From: Bacteroidaceae bacterium
GTDB lineage: Bacteria; Bacteroidota; Bacteroidia; Bacteroidales; Bacteroidaceae
Assembly: GCA_017522915.1 (NCBI GenBank)
Contig: JAFWXX010000002.1
Coordinates: 1-43,026 of the forward strand
Reading direction: 5' to 3'
DNA length: 43,026 nt
Shown here piece by piece: positions 42,964 through 43,026 of this stretch. The notes under the pieces were generated by a model. The model did no database searches. It saw only the letters and a program-made list of their open reading frames with translations, and was not told the DNA's origin. The stretch's first letter is position 1; every line of letters begins with the position of its first letter. Both the position numbers and the translations under genes were made by a program.

Positions 42964-43026
42964 CGGTAAAATCGGGAATGCAGTTTGCACTTGCATTGAA
43001 AAAATATTGAATGTTTTTTGATATTT

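Overview
The window looks like a chromosomal segment of a Bacteroidales bacterium (Bacteroidaceae or Prevotellaceae type; the genus cannot be fixed by eye). The evidence is the Bacteroidota promoter form (TTTG/TTG, 19-20 bp, TAnnTTTG) upstream of many genes, the near absence of Shine-Dalgarno sites, and lineage-typical genes: a CHU_C/type IX sorting-domain protein, a PorT-family barrel, a TamA-like lipoprotein (TamL), DUF4296-type lipoproteins and a LysM/binding-protein fusion.

Positions 1-34,100 are ordinary core genome of moderate GC. In order: the 3' part of a GH2 beta-galactosidase with a C-terminal discoidin-like module; the dTDP-L-rhamnose operon rfbA-rfbC-rfbD-rfbB; a minus-strand envelope pair (LysM protein, PorT-like barrel); a CHU_C protein overlapping uvrA, then rmuC; gdhA; a sugar-kinase/RapZ-C fusion with a small secreted protein; ileS-dksA-like-lspA-lipoprotein-small protein; an rRNA/tRNA methyltransferase divergent from tamL-MBL hydrolase-tyrS; tRNA-Lys(CTT); a HAD phosphatase; lrgA-lrgB; two tandem paralogous outer-membrane barrels that share duplicated promoters, leaders and terminators; and two small envelope proteins. 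Convergent genes are separated by long, perfect, bidirectional hairpin terminators.

From about 34,120 to the end the DNA becomes AT-rich and looks acquired. It holds a decayed signal peptidase I pseudogene; a 1612-residue P-loop ATPase with about seven membrane helices set between Walker A and Walker B (KAP-like) and a TPR-like C-terminal half; a 204-residue partner of unknown function; and a stand-alone nuclease with an HsdR N-terminal-like PD-(D/E)xK domain. The ATPase and its partner are bracketed by two inverted, diverged copies of a hairpin-rich element of about 160 bp. Its stems show compensatory changes (GCATA/TATGC against GCACA/TGTGC; TAGC/GCTA against TCGC/GCGA). I regard this cassette as the best candidate for an undescribed system, probably defence or mobile-element related.

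The last kilobase has no convincing intact gene. It is packed with hairpins, including a 15-bp plus 8-bp long-range stem, and has a 40-codon helix-turn-helix remnant of a recombinase or transposase-like gene, which suggests the edge of a mobile element.
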